64,000 bases of DNA, taken from JAXMAF01 sp046350555 (GTDB lineage Bacteria; Planctomycetota; Phycisphaerae; Phycisphaerales; SM1A02). The stretch covers positions 1 to 64,000 of the forward strand of contig JAXMAF010000009.1 in assembly GCA_046350555.1 (NCBI GenBank). The letters run 5' to 3'. The position numbers and the translations under genes were made by a program. The notes beneath the pieces were generated by a model that saw only the letters and a program-made list of their open reading frames with translations, made no database searches and was not told the origin of the DNA. Below, in pieces: positions 36,221 to 44,783 of this stretch (its first letter is position 1; each line of letters begins with the position of its first letter).

Positions 36221-37957
36221 TCAGCCAGTCCAGGCGCCGAGGAGCGAACCGAGGTCCGCGCCGTCGACCACGCCGTCACCGTTGAGGTCGCCGGCACATG
36301 GGGTGCCCGTGCACTCGCCCCAGACACCCAGCATCAGGCCGAGGTCGGCGCCGTCGACATGGCCGTCGCCGTTGAGGTCGCCCGGAAGCGAAGGCTCGCA
36401 CTCGTCGGGAACTCCGTTGGCGTTGGCGTCCATGCTCGATCCGTCGGCGATGTCGCACGAGTCGGGCTTGCCGTTGGCATTGCAATCCTGGGCGAAGCCG
36501 CTGGCGATGTCGCAGGAATCCGGCTTGCCGTTGCCGTTGCAGTCCTGCGCGGTGCCGCCGGCGATCTCGCACGCGTCGAGCTGGCCGTTGCCGTCGCAGT
36601 CCTGCGCCGGATCGGCGGCGATGTCGCACGAGTCGGGAACGCCGTTGCCGTTGCAGTCGGCGGCCCCGTTGGTGATGGCGCACAGATCGGAGATCCCGTC
36701 TCCGTCGCAGTCGGGCAGCGGCGCCGCGGCCGGATCACGCACCATCCGGAAGACCTGGCCGCTCGTCGCTCCGCCGTGATCGACGATGTAGACCTCGCCG
36801 TGGTTGTCCTCGGCGAAGTAGACCTGCTGGTTCAGCGTCTGCGGGGGAACGTCGATCGACGGCGTGAACTTGGTCGTCTGCACGGTGAAGAGGGTCTTCA
36901 CGCCGTTGACGTACTTGAAGCTCCAGAAACGACCCGAGCCGTAGTCGCCGAAGAAATAGACGCCCTGCGCCTCGGGGATCTCGCAGCCGCGGTAGACGAC
37001 GCCGCCGGTCACCGAGTTGCCGCCCGTTGCGCCGTGGTCGTAGACGTGGACCGGCGCGGTGAGCGTCGGGCCGTTGCATGTGCAGCCGGTCAGCCCGGTG
37101 CAGGTGCTGCCTTCGGTGCAACGCCAGCCGAAGTTGAGGCCCGACGAGCCGGCCGGGGCGAAGTCGATCTCCTCCCACGCGTTCTGGCCGACATCGCCGA
37201 TCCAGTAGTCGTTGGTGAGTCGATCGAAGCTCCAGCACCACGGGTTGCGGAGGCCATAGAACAGGATCTCGTCGTCGCCGACGGTTCCGACGAACGGGTT
37301 CGTCGGCACGATCGCGTAGTTCTTCGTCGGGTCGGCCGGGAAGTCGTCGCCGTTGATGTCGATGCGGAGCATCTTGCCGAGCGGCATGTTGACGATGGTC
37401 TGGGCGCGGTTGCCCGGATCGTTCGCGCTGCCGCCGTCGCCGACCGAGAGGTAGAGATAGCCGTCGGTGCCGAACCGGAGGCAGCCGCCGTTGTGATTGG
37501 TGAACGGATCGTCCCAGGACTTGATCGGATACGCCGAGGCCGGATCGGCCGCGGTCGCCGAGAGGGCCGTGTACCGAGCGAGCGTGTCGTCGCCCGAGCC
37601 GGCCACGGAGGTGTAGTAGACGTAGAAGTACGGCGTGTTGGGCCAGTCGGGGTGGAACGCGAGGCCGAGCAGTCCCTGCTCGTCGCTGACGCTGGCGCCG
37701 CCGACCACGATCGGATCGATGTCGAGGAAGGGTGTCGCCTGGAGCGTGTTCGTGCTCAGGTCGAAGATCACGATCTTTCCGGCCTTCTGCACGATGTACA
37801 TGTGCGTGTCGTCGCCGGGGGCGAAGACCACGCGCGTCGGGTAGGCAAGGCCGCTGACGATGCGCTTCGTCTTGATGGGCAGCGTGGCCTGGGCCAGCGC
37901 GGGCGTCGCCAAGGCGACGGTGAGGGCGGCGAGTGAGAACGTTCGCAACATGGACAT
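36221..37957 (-). CDS. Secreted PQQ-type sugar dehydrogenase with TSP3-like and dockerin-like repeats
   Basis: A 578-residue exported protein with a signal peptide ending TPALAQA. The beta-propeller matches the glucose/sorbosone dehydrogenase family (PF07995): GLAYPTRVVFAPGDDTHMYI, DEQGLLGLAFHPDWPNTPYF, RFGTDGYLYLSVGDGGS and FYGLRNPWCWSFDR. After about residue 420 come six short calcium-binding repeats of the form DCNGNGKPDSCDIA, then two dockerin-like loops, GDLNGDGHVDGADLGLMLG and GDLNGDGVVDGADLGSLLG, ending in AWTG. The enzyme probably oxidises sugars outside the cytoplasm with PQQ. The C-terminal loops may anchor or sort it. A strong terminator follows at 36126. Confidence 0.9.
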   Translation of the reverse strand: MSMLRTFSLAALTVALATPALAQATLPIKTKRIVSGLAYPTRVVFAPGDDTHMYIVQKAGKIVIFDLSTNTLQATPFLDIDPIVVGGASVSDEQGLLGLAFHPDWPNTPYFYVYYTSVAGSGDDTLARYTALSATAADPASAYPIKSWDDPFTNHNGGCLRFGTDGYLYLSVGDGGSANDPGNRAQTIVNMPLGKMLRIDINGDDFPADPTKNYAIVPTNPFVGTVGDDEILFYGLRNPWCWSFDRLTNDYWIGDVGQNAWEEIDFAPAGSSGLNFGWRCTEGSTCTGLTGCTCNGPTLTAPVHVYDHGATGGNSVTGGVVYRGCEIPEAQGVYFFGDYGSGRFWSFKYVNGVKTLFTVQTTKFTPSIDVPPQTLNQQVYFAEDNHGEVYIVDHGGATSGQVFRMVRDPAAAPLPDCDGDGISDLCAITNGAADCNGNGVPDSCDIAADPAQDCDGNGQLDACEIAGGTAQDCNGNGKPDSCDIASGFAQDCNANGKPDSCDIADGSSMDANANGVPDECEPSLPGDLNGDGHVDGADLGLMLGVWGECTGTPCAGDLNGDGVVDGADLGSLLGAWTG

Positions 37958-38342
37958 GAGTGTGGTTCCTTTCGCTCCGGCGGAGGGGGCTGAAAGACGT
38001 ATGACGCGGCCGCCGGGACGGGGTTTCGTGGGATGCTGGAGTTCGAGACGGACTGCGGAGAGGTGGGTTGCGGGACGGCCGACAACGGGGGTCCGACCCC
38101 AGAAGCCGAAGGCGACCGGGCACGAGCGATCGCTCAGGGGGCCGACGCAGTGGAGGTCGGTGCGTGACGGACAGTCCGGCGCCGCCGGGCGCTTCGCGCC
38201 CAGTGCAGGTGCACGCCGCGGTGCGCCGAGATCGTCACGATAGTGAGTTCCGCAGGGGGGAACAAGGGAATCTTGGCGGGGATGGGGGTGGGGTTGCGGG
38301 TGACTGGTTTCTGGTTGCTGGTTATTGGTTGCTGGTTACTGG
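37958..38342. other. 385-base intergenic region
   Basis: No convincing gene. It holds the promoter region of the sugar dehydrogenase gene on one side, a six-base-pair hairpin GGGCGC-TTC-GCGCCC near 38187-38201, and most of the CTGGTTA heptamer array at its right end. Confidence 0.5.
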
Positions 38343-38352
38343 TTACTGGTTA
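38304..38352. repeat. Heptamer array (CTGGTTA type)
   Basis: Seven consecutive seven-base units, mostly CTGGTTA or CTGGTTG with one TTGGTTG. The array runs over the 3' end of the M28 peptidase gene, whose TAA stop and last two to three codons (DNQ) are written in it. Confidence 0.8.
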
Positions 38353-40519
38353 TCGGGTGCGGTGGTGGCGTGCGTGAGTTGGTGGGTGACGGTGTCGATC
38401 GACGTTCGCAACTCCTCCACGGCGGACGAGATGGCGGCCGCGTCGCCCGATCGAAGCGCGGCCCGCAGGAGCGGCAGGGCCTGGGGCGAGTAGCCCGCAT
38501 CGGGGTCCGTCCCGATGAGCTCATGACGGCGCCACGGGGCGCCCGGCGACCGCGAGAGCCACGTGCGCTCGAGCTGCGCCACGGTCGTCGCCATGGTGCG
38601 TCGGGGTGCGCCGTCCTTGTCAGCGCGCTCCGCGGCGTCCGCGAACGCCGATGCGGCTCGTTCGAGGGACGCGATGCTCGCCTCGAGCGCCGGCAGGATC
38701 GCGGGGCGCGGCGGTGATCCACCCCCCGCGGAGGCCGGCGACGGCGGCGACGGCGAATCGATGGCCGACAACGCCTCGCGGATCATGGGGGCGAGCGCCC
38801 GTGGATCGAGCGGCGGCGACGGATCGTCGGCGAGGCGGCGCACCAGGTCGACGCAGACGCGCGTCACCATCAGCGCCGGCTCGTAGTCCTCGCCAACCAC
38901 CTTCCGATACCACGCGATCGTGTCGTAGTTGGAGTGGTAGCTCGTTCCCGCGCTGCCGCCGGCGCCGAGCTGGCACGACGGCACCCCCAGATGGAACTGG
39001 AACGCCTCATGGTCGCTTCCACCGTCGATGAGTCCGACCCGCGCCACGCCGTCGTCGGTCCGCGCCTTCCACGCATCGAGCGCCGACGGAAGTGCGCCGC
39101 CCTCGCCGGCCACGGCGCGCGCCTGCGGCACGGCGCCGGCCGCGGCGAGAACCGCCGCGGAGAGCAGCGGCGACGCCTTCGCGCCGAAGTTGGTGCCCAT
39201 CGCGGCCATGTCGAGGTTCACGTACGCCACGCACGACGAGGAGATCTCGTCGGCATGCTGCTCGCACCATTCGGTCGACCCGATGATCCCGAACTCCTCG
39301 GCGGCCCACGTGGCGAAGACGATCGAGCGTTGCAGGCGCCCAGCCGGTCTCGGCGGCGCGCGCGAACGCCTCGGGCGGTCTCCATGAGCACGATCGTTCC
39401 GGCGAGTGGATCCGCGGCGCCGAAGCCCCACGCGTCGTGGTGGCATCCGACGACGACGAACTCGTCCGTCGTCCCGCGCAGCGTGCCGACGACATTGGCC
39501 GTCCGCATGATCTCGCGCGCCTGTTCGACGCGCAGGTGCAGGCGCACTCCGGGCCCGCCGGTGAGTCGATAGGGAAGCGTCAGCCCGCCGCGCCACGCCT
39601 CCGGCGCCTCGTCGCCGCGCATGCGACCGAGGATCGAGCCGGCCGCCGCGTATCCGATGGGCTGCACGGGAATGCGCGGGAGCCCCGCGGCGTCGGGCGC
39701 GAGCCGCGCCGCGTCGGCCGTCGCCGGAACGCCGGGCGTCAGTGGATCGCCCGGCTGCCCAAGCCGCATGACGCTGCCGCGCTGGATGCACGAGTCGTTC
39801 GCCCAGCCGCCTTCCGGATACGCCGGACCGCGCGCCACGTCGGCGGGATCGCTGAAGATGACCAGGCCGACCGCGCCGGCGCGCTCCGCGAAGCGCACCT
39901 TGTCGCCGCGGAAGTTCCGGCCATAGCGGGCGATCGCGATCTTCCCCGCGACGTCGACGCCCAGCTCGCGCAGCCGTTCGAAGTCCTCGCGCGTCGCGTA
40001 GTTGACGTACACCGGCTCGGCGGTGACGTCGCCGCTTCCGCTGTAGGCGTTCCATCCGTAGGTGAGATCCGGATGCGCCGTCGCGGGATCTTCGAGCAGG
40101 TTGCGCTCGCGCAGGTCCAGCCCGACGACGCCGCGGCGCGCCCGCGCCTCGGGATGCGCGTTCGGGCCTGGCGTCGCGTGCGCGGCGTCCGCGGTCGCGC
40201 TTCCAGCCGGCGAGGCCTCGGCGATCGCGTCGCTCGCGTCGATGGACTCGACGACCTCGAGCGACGCGGCGACGGGCCGGCAAAGCAGCGGGAAGATCTC
40301 ATGCACCTCGACCTCCAGCCCGAGGCCGACGAAGGCGCCGCGCAGCCGTTCGATCTGCCTCGCGTCTCCCGGCGTGCCCGCGACATGCGGCTCGCTGCCG
40401 AGCAGCTCATGCCACGCGCGAAGCGACGCGGCCGACGGCGTGTCGCGCGGAGCGCTCGGCGCGTCGCCGGCCGACGTCGCCAACGCCATCGCGAGGGCCG
40501 CGAGGAAGGTCGTCATCAT
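38343..40519 (-). pseudogene. M28 peptidase (glutamate carboxypeptidase II-like), two single-base insertions
   Basis: An exported zinc aminopeptidase with a signal (FLAALAMALATSAG), an N-terminal part SEPHVAGTPGDARQIERLR, a PA domain (DVAGKIAIARYGRNFRGDKV) and the M28 core. The metal site is visible as GCHHDAWGFGAADPLAG, TWAAEEFG, AYVNLDMAAMG and TSYHSNYDTI. The frame breaks at about 39385 and 39340. Removing one base at each place restores METARAFARAAETGWAPQRS leading into IVFATWAAEE. With both corrected the protein is about 725 residues, close to the family's usual 700-750. C-terminal to the core is the dimerisation helical domain. Errors are more likely than true loss. It would degrade peptides in the periplasm. 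Confidence 0.87.
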
Positions 40520-40657
40520 GGGACACGGTATCGACCCTGTGCCCGATGCGCGGCACGGAACGCGCCGGCTCGGCGGCGCATGTCCGGCGCACGCCTTGTC
40601 GCGTCCGCGGTGGCTCGCCTCGGCGGCCAGGCGCCGATCGGGTCCGGCGGCATTCGC

Positions 40658-40765
40658 TCATACGCATCCCAATCGACCCTCGCGCCCCACCCAACCCAAT
40701 TCCGCCGTGAGATACCGCTGTGGGCACGGGGTCCAACGCATGAAGGTCTACTGGAATCCATATCA
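40658..40765 (+). repeat. 108-bp dispersed repeat, copy 2
   Basis: Left end TCATACGCATCCCAATCGA, right end (other strand) TGATATGGATTCCAGTAGA. The last three bases form the TGA stop of the neighbouring minus-strand gene. Confidence 0.85.
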
Positions 40766-41840
40766 GCGGCGCAGGCCCGCGATGGCACGATGGACGTAGT
40801 CGGGCGCGACGACCAGGAGCGCGCCATCGTGGTAGGAGACCGACGCCCACTGTCCGGCGACCGAGAGGGGGTCGCGCTCCGCGGCGTCGCCGCGGGCGCG
40901 GCGGCGCTCGTACTGGGCGTCGCTGGCGCGCCACGCCTCCGGCTCGACGCCCGCGACGATGAAGTCGATGAGTTCCGCGGCGACAAGCTCCGGCGGCTTG
41001 CGGATGCCCTCGGCCGATCGGATCGCGTATCCCTGCCGCCTGGCCCATCGCTCCAGCGGCGTCTCGGCGATGTCGGCAATCTCCGGCGGAAGCTTCCCGG
41101 GATCGGCGCCGGGCTGCGGCGGGACGAAGTAGGGCGCCTCGACGAGGAGCGCCCGGACGTCGTACGTCCTTGTGACGCGCGCCGAGGGACGCGCCAACCA
41201 GGACTTCGGACCGACATCGATCGCGCCGTCGACGATCTGCCAGGTCGCCGGGCTGCTCGCACGGCAGCGGTCGATCACGATCGAGATCGCATCGGCGAGG
41301 CTCACGTCGATCAGGCGCAGGATGATCTTGGTGTCGCCGTCCAGCCCGTTGGCGACGTGCTCGCTCGCGTAGCGGGGGACGATCTCGACCTGGGCCGCAT
41401 CGGCCATCGCCGCGAACGCGTTTCGCGCCGTGGCCTCGTCCAGTTCCAGGTCGAGCCGCGTGTCCAGGAGCGCCGCGACCGTGCGCTGGCGCCGTGCCTC
41501 GGCCGATGGTCGGTCCGCGCGAGGCTCGGCCGCCCCGTCGCGACGAACGTGGATGCGCACGCCGTCGCGGACGAAAAGCTTGGGCGCGATGCCGGGTTCG
41601 CCGACCGAGCCACGCGTCGGCTGCGCCGCGGCCCCGCCGGGCACGTCGCCAGGAACCTTGCCCGACGCGGCGCCGGACGCCGCGCCTGGCGCAGTCGGCG
41701 GAGTCGGCGCAGCCGGCGCGTGACGCGCGCTCCGCGCTGGCGCCGCCATCGCGGGCGCGAGGATCATGCCGCCGACCGCGCTCACCAACACGCCCGTGCG
41801 TGCGAGGCGCCTCATGCTGGTCGTCGTGATCGTGATCATG
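40763..41840 (-). CDS. Exported STN/secretin-N0-like protein, paralogue A
   Basis: About 358 residues from ATG 41840 (a second ATG at 41816 is equally plausible). A signal segment (RTGVLVSAVGGMILAPAMA) and Ala/Pro/Gly-rich linker lead into the conserved core: a TonB/secretin-N0-like fold AFAAMADAAQVEIVPRYASE, KIILRLIDVSLADAISIVID, and the block shared by all three neighbours, ATWQIVDGAIDVGPK. Then follow AELIDFIVAGVEPEAWRASD and a C-terminal GALLVVAPDYVHRAIAGL. The function is unknown. The fold pattern suggests a periplasmic docking domain as in secretins and TonB receptors, without a pore region. It is the last of three tandem paralogues, and its stop codon comes from repeat copy 2. Confidence 0.7.
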
Positions 41841-41945
41841 CTCGTCGCCTCGAGTCGTCGCGATGGGAATCGCGGACTCCGGAATCGCCGCGCTGCGCGG
41901 CGACGCCCTCCCGACCCGCGCCGGCGCCATTGGTGGATGCGGGCC

Positions 41946-42053
41946 TCATGCGGATTCCAGTCGACCTCCATGCGTTCGACCCGTTGCCCGCAACGGCGTC
42001 TTGCGGCGGAACTGGGTTGGGTGGGGCGCGAGAATCAACTGGGACGCGCCGTA
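41946..42053 (-). repeat. 108-bp dispersed repeat, copy 3
   Basis: Inverted relative to copy 1 and immediately followed by copy 4 in the same orientation, so the two abut head to tail. It lies 106 bases upstream of paralogue A. Confidence 0.85.
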
Positions 42054-42160
42054 TACGGATTCCAGTAGACCTCCATGCGTTCAACCCCTCTGGCCCACAA
42101 CGGCGTCTCGCGGCGGAACTGGGTTGGGTGGGGCGCGAGAATCGACTGGGACGCGTATCA
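42053..42160 (-). repeat. 108-bp dispersed repeat, copy 4
   Basis: Abuts copy 3. Its left end, read on the minus strand as TGATACGCGTCCCAGTCGA, supplies the TGA stop of paralogue B at 42158-42160. Confidence 0.85.
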
Positions 42161-43306
42161 CTTCGCCAGGTCGCTTCGCAAGCGCGGGTCGTAGCCAGCG
42201 AGCTGGCGATGCACGAAGTCCGGCGCGACGACCACAAGCTGGCCCTGGCGGTACCACATCGAACCCCACTGGCCGTGGAACGAGAGCGGGTCGTCCGCCT
42301 CCCGCTCGTCGCGTCGGCGCATCTCCTCCTGCTGCGCGTCGCTCTTGCGCCACGCCTCCGGCTCGACCGATTGCACGACGAAGTCGAGCAGCCCGGCCGC
42401 CATGAGCCGAGGCGTGCGGCGTTGCAGCGAGCTGCCGTGGTCCGCGGCCCACCGCTCCAGCGGCGTCGGCGCGATGTCCGCGGAGCGGCTGCCGCCGAAC
42501 GACGGGACATCCATGCACAGATCGGCGATGGCATAGACGCGCGGCACCCGCGCGGTCTCGCGCGCGAGCTGGACCTTCGGACCGACCTCCACGAGGCCGT
42601 TGTGGATCTGCCACGTGCTCGCGCCGCTCCCTCGGCAGCGATCCGCGATCGCCTCGAGCGCGACTCGCAGCGTCACGTCGCTCAGCGCCAGCGCAAGGCG
42701 TTGTCTCGGATCGATGCCCGGGTCGTTCTCCTCGACGGCGTACCACGGAACGATCTGGAGTCCGCTCGCCTCGGCGAGCGCATCGAAGACGTCGCGCGCG
42801 GTGGCGTCGTCGAGCGCGACGTCGACTCGCATCGACTCGAGCTGCGTCGCGAGGCCCTGAACCGTCGTGTCCGACGCAAGGTTGCGCGCCGGGAGGGTGC
42901 CGCGTCCAGGCGCCGGTGAGCCGGCTGCGCCGACTCCGCGATCCGGGGAGATCGCCGGGCCCGGCGCCGGCGCGGGGCGCTGCGGCGCCGCGGGATCGCC
43001 CGGGCCTGGCGCAGCGGCGGGCCGGCGGTCGGGCGGAGCGGGCGGCGATGCGCCTGGCGATCCATCCGCATGAGCGCGAACCCGGATCACCACGCCGGCG
43101 CGCTTCACCTCCACGGTCGGCCTGTCCAAGTTGGCCGGCTCGGTCGGCTTGTCCTGATTGCTCGCCTCAGTCGGCCCGGCGCGCGGGGCGACACTCGGCG
43201 CCGCGCTCGCCGGCGCGCGTGGGGGCGCAGTCCCCAGCGCGGCGGCACCGAGCGCCACGGCGGCGCTCGTCGCCAGAATGAACTCGAGCTTCCAGCTCCG
43301 TCGCAT
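42158..43306 (-). CDS. Exported STN/secretin-N0-like protein, paralogue B
   Basis: 382 residues from ATG 43306, chosen because MRRSWKLEFILATSAAVALG begins a signal or anchor segment; the longer ORF upstream is a poor leader. A long Pro/Ala linker (to about 160) precedes the core: VFDALAEASGLQIVPWYAVE, LALALSDVTLRVALEAIADR, and the shared STWQIHNGLVEVGPK. The second block is GLLDFVVQSVEPEAWRKSDA, and the C-terminus is QLVVVAPDFVHRQLAGYDP. It shares more with paralogue A than with C (both have PLERWA, EPEAW and DPLS..GQW), so A and B are probably the younger duplicates. Function unknown; expected in the periplasm. Confidence 0.7.
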   Translation of the reverse strand: MRRSWKLEFILATSAAVALGAAALGTAPPRAPASAAPSVAPRAGPTEASNQDKPTEPANLDRPTVEVKRAGVVIRVRAHADGSPGASPPAPPDRRPAAAPGPGDPAAPQRPAPAPGPAISPDRGVGAAGSPAPGRGTLPARNLASDTTVQGLATQLESMRVDVALDDATARDVFDALAEASGLQIVPWYAVEENDPGIDPRQRLALALSDVTLRVALEAIADRCRGSGASTWQIHNGLVEVGPKVQLARETARVPRVYAIADLCMDVPSFGGSRSADIAPTPLERWAADHGSSLQRRTPRLMAAGLLDFVVQSVEPEAWRKSDAQQEEMRRRDEREADDPLSFHGQWGSMWYRQGQLVVVAPDFVHRQLAGYDPRLRSDLAK

Positions 43307-43472
43307 CGGCAATCCTCGGGCGGCTTCGATCGCTCCGTCTGGGCTGCGCCGCACGTTCGCTCCGCCGTGAACGGCAGCGAAGGCGGACGAGACGCCGCAA
43401 GCCGACGGAACCTGCACGGTCGTTCGGAGCGCGCACCGCCCCGACGACAACCCCCTCGCCTCTCTATGACAA

Positions 43473-43499
43473 GCGCCGTCGCGACTTGCGCGACGGCGC
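43473..43499 (-). terminator. Hairpin downstream of paralogue C
   Basis: A perfect 11-base-pair stem GCGCCGTCGCG / CGCGACGGCGC with a five-base loop, 57 bases past the stop of the minus-strand gene. Only a weak T-rich tail (TTGTCAT) follows. Confidence 0.6.
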
Positions 43500-43555
43500 C
43501 GATGAAATCCCGATTTCCTGTCGCGCCGCCGAAACGGCGTTGGGTGCGCGGTGGA

Positions 43556-44623
43556 TTACGGCTTTCCGCCGCCGGTGCCGCCGCCGTTGCCCTTGCCGCC
43601 GTTGCCGCCCGTTCCGCCGCCTGCCGCGCCGGTCACGGTCGTCGTGCCGAAGCCGACGTTCTGGATGACCGAGATGGGTGCGTTGAACGTCACGTATCGG
43701 CCTGCCGCCGGCGCTGCGCTCGCCTGCGGGCGTGGCGGGCGCGCCGAGAACGGGTAGCCACCAAGCTGGCGCTGGATGTAGTCGGGTGCACGAACGATGA
43801 AGACGCCCTGGTAGTAGCGGATCGATGCGGCGTCTCCGCCATTGTCCACCCACCGCTCGGGCTCCACCGTCTCCTGGATGATCTGAAGGAGCTGATCGGC
43901 ACGCTCGGTCTCGTCCTTTCGCTTCGGGTCCTCGCCGGGGTTGCCGAAGATCGTGCCGCCGCTGCCACTTCCTCCCCCACCGCTGCCTCCGCCACCACCG
44001 CCACCACCGACGCCACCGAAGCCGCCGCCACCGCCGCCGCCGCCACCGGTGCCACCACCCGCGCCACCGTTGTTGCCCTGATTGATCGCCGAGTCGAGGT
44101 CGAACTCGGGCGCGTTGTCGAAGTGCGGCGGCTCGAAGAGGAGGTCGCGGACCGGGTAGTAGCGAATGTCACGGGCCTTGTCGAGACGATCCTTCGGACC
44201 AACCTCGATGAAGCCGTCGCGAAGCTGCCACGTCGACGGCTCGCCGTCCGAGACCTGGTCGAGCACCATCTCGATCACGTTGAGGGCCGGCCGGGCGTCG
44301 ACCTTCAACGTCACGGTCGCCTCGGGATTGAGGCCGATGGTCGCGCCCTTGTCGTTCGAGTAGCGGGCGACCAGATCCACGCCCATCTGGCTCCTGATGT
44401 AGTTGAACGCCTCCTTCACCGGCGTTTCCGAGAAGTCGACGGTGATGTCGGTGTAGAGCAGCGCTCCGAGAAGCTGGGCCTTGCTCGCCGCCCTGGTGGA
44501 CTGGGACGGATCCTGCTGGATCCTCGCGACTTCCTGGAGCCGGGTGCTCAGCGACTGCCCGAGGGCCGTCGAACCAAGGACGATCGCCGCGCCCGAGGCA
44601 GCGACGACAAGCGAAGTGCGCAT
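43556..44623 (-). CDS. Exported STN/secretin-N0-like protein, paralogue C, with Gly-rich insert
   Basis: 355 residues with a signal peptide (MRTSLVVAASGAAIVLGSTA). The core is clearest here: AFNYIRSQMGVDLVARYSND, TVTLKVDARPALNVIEMVLD, STWQLRDGFIEVGPKDRLD and YYPVRDLLFEPPHFDNAPEF. A poly-Gly/Ser insert of about 50 residues follows (blocks of up to nine Gly), then ETVEPERWVDNGG, FIVRAPDYIQRQLGGYPF and a second Gly-rich tail. The pattern V.LKVD..PAL.VIE..L is that of an STN/secretin N0 domain, and the family is frequent in planctomycetes as I recall, without assigned function. The order C, B, A on one strand suggests duplication from C. Confidence 0.75.
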   Translation of the reverse strand: MRTSLVVAASGAAIVLGSTALGQSLSTRLQEVARIQQDPSQSTRAASKAQLLGALLYTDITVDFSETPVKEAFNYIRSQMGVDLVARYSNDKGATIGLNPEATVTLKVDARPALNVIEMVLDQVSDGEPSTWQLRDGFIEVGPKDRLDKARDIRYYPVRDLLFEPPHFDNAPEFDLDSAINQGNNGGAGGGTGGGGGGGGGFGGVGGGGGGGGSGGGGSGSGGTIFGNPGEDPKRKDETERADQLLQIIQETVEPERWVDNGGDAASIRYYQGVFIVRAPDYIQRQLGGYPFSARPPRPQASAAPAAGRYVTFNAPISVIQNVGFGTTTVTGAAGGGTGGNGGKGNGGGTGGGKP

Positions 44624-44783
44624 GACGGATCTCCGATCCTGCAAGTGCGGCCGTGAGCCACGCGGGCGAAGCGTGGCGGCCCCGGGAGTATACGGGTCAG
44701 ACGCTGAACGGGTGCCGGAGTTCGACGAAAGGCGGCCGGGCGAACGGCGGTCGCGCCACCACGTCCGACCGGCCGACGTCAAC

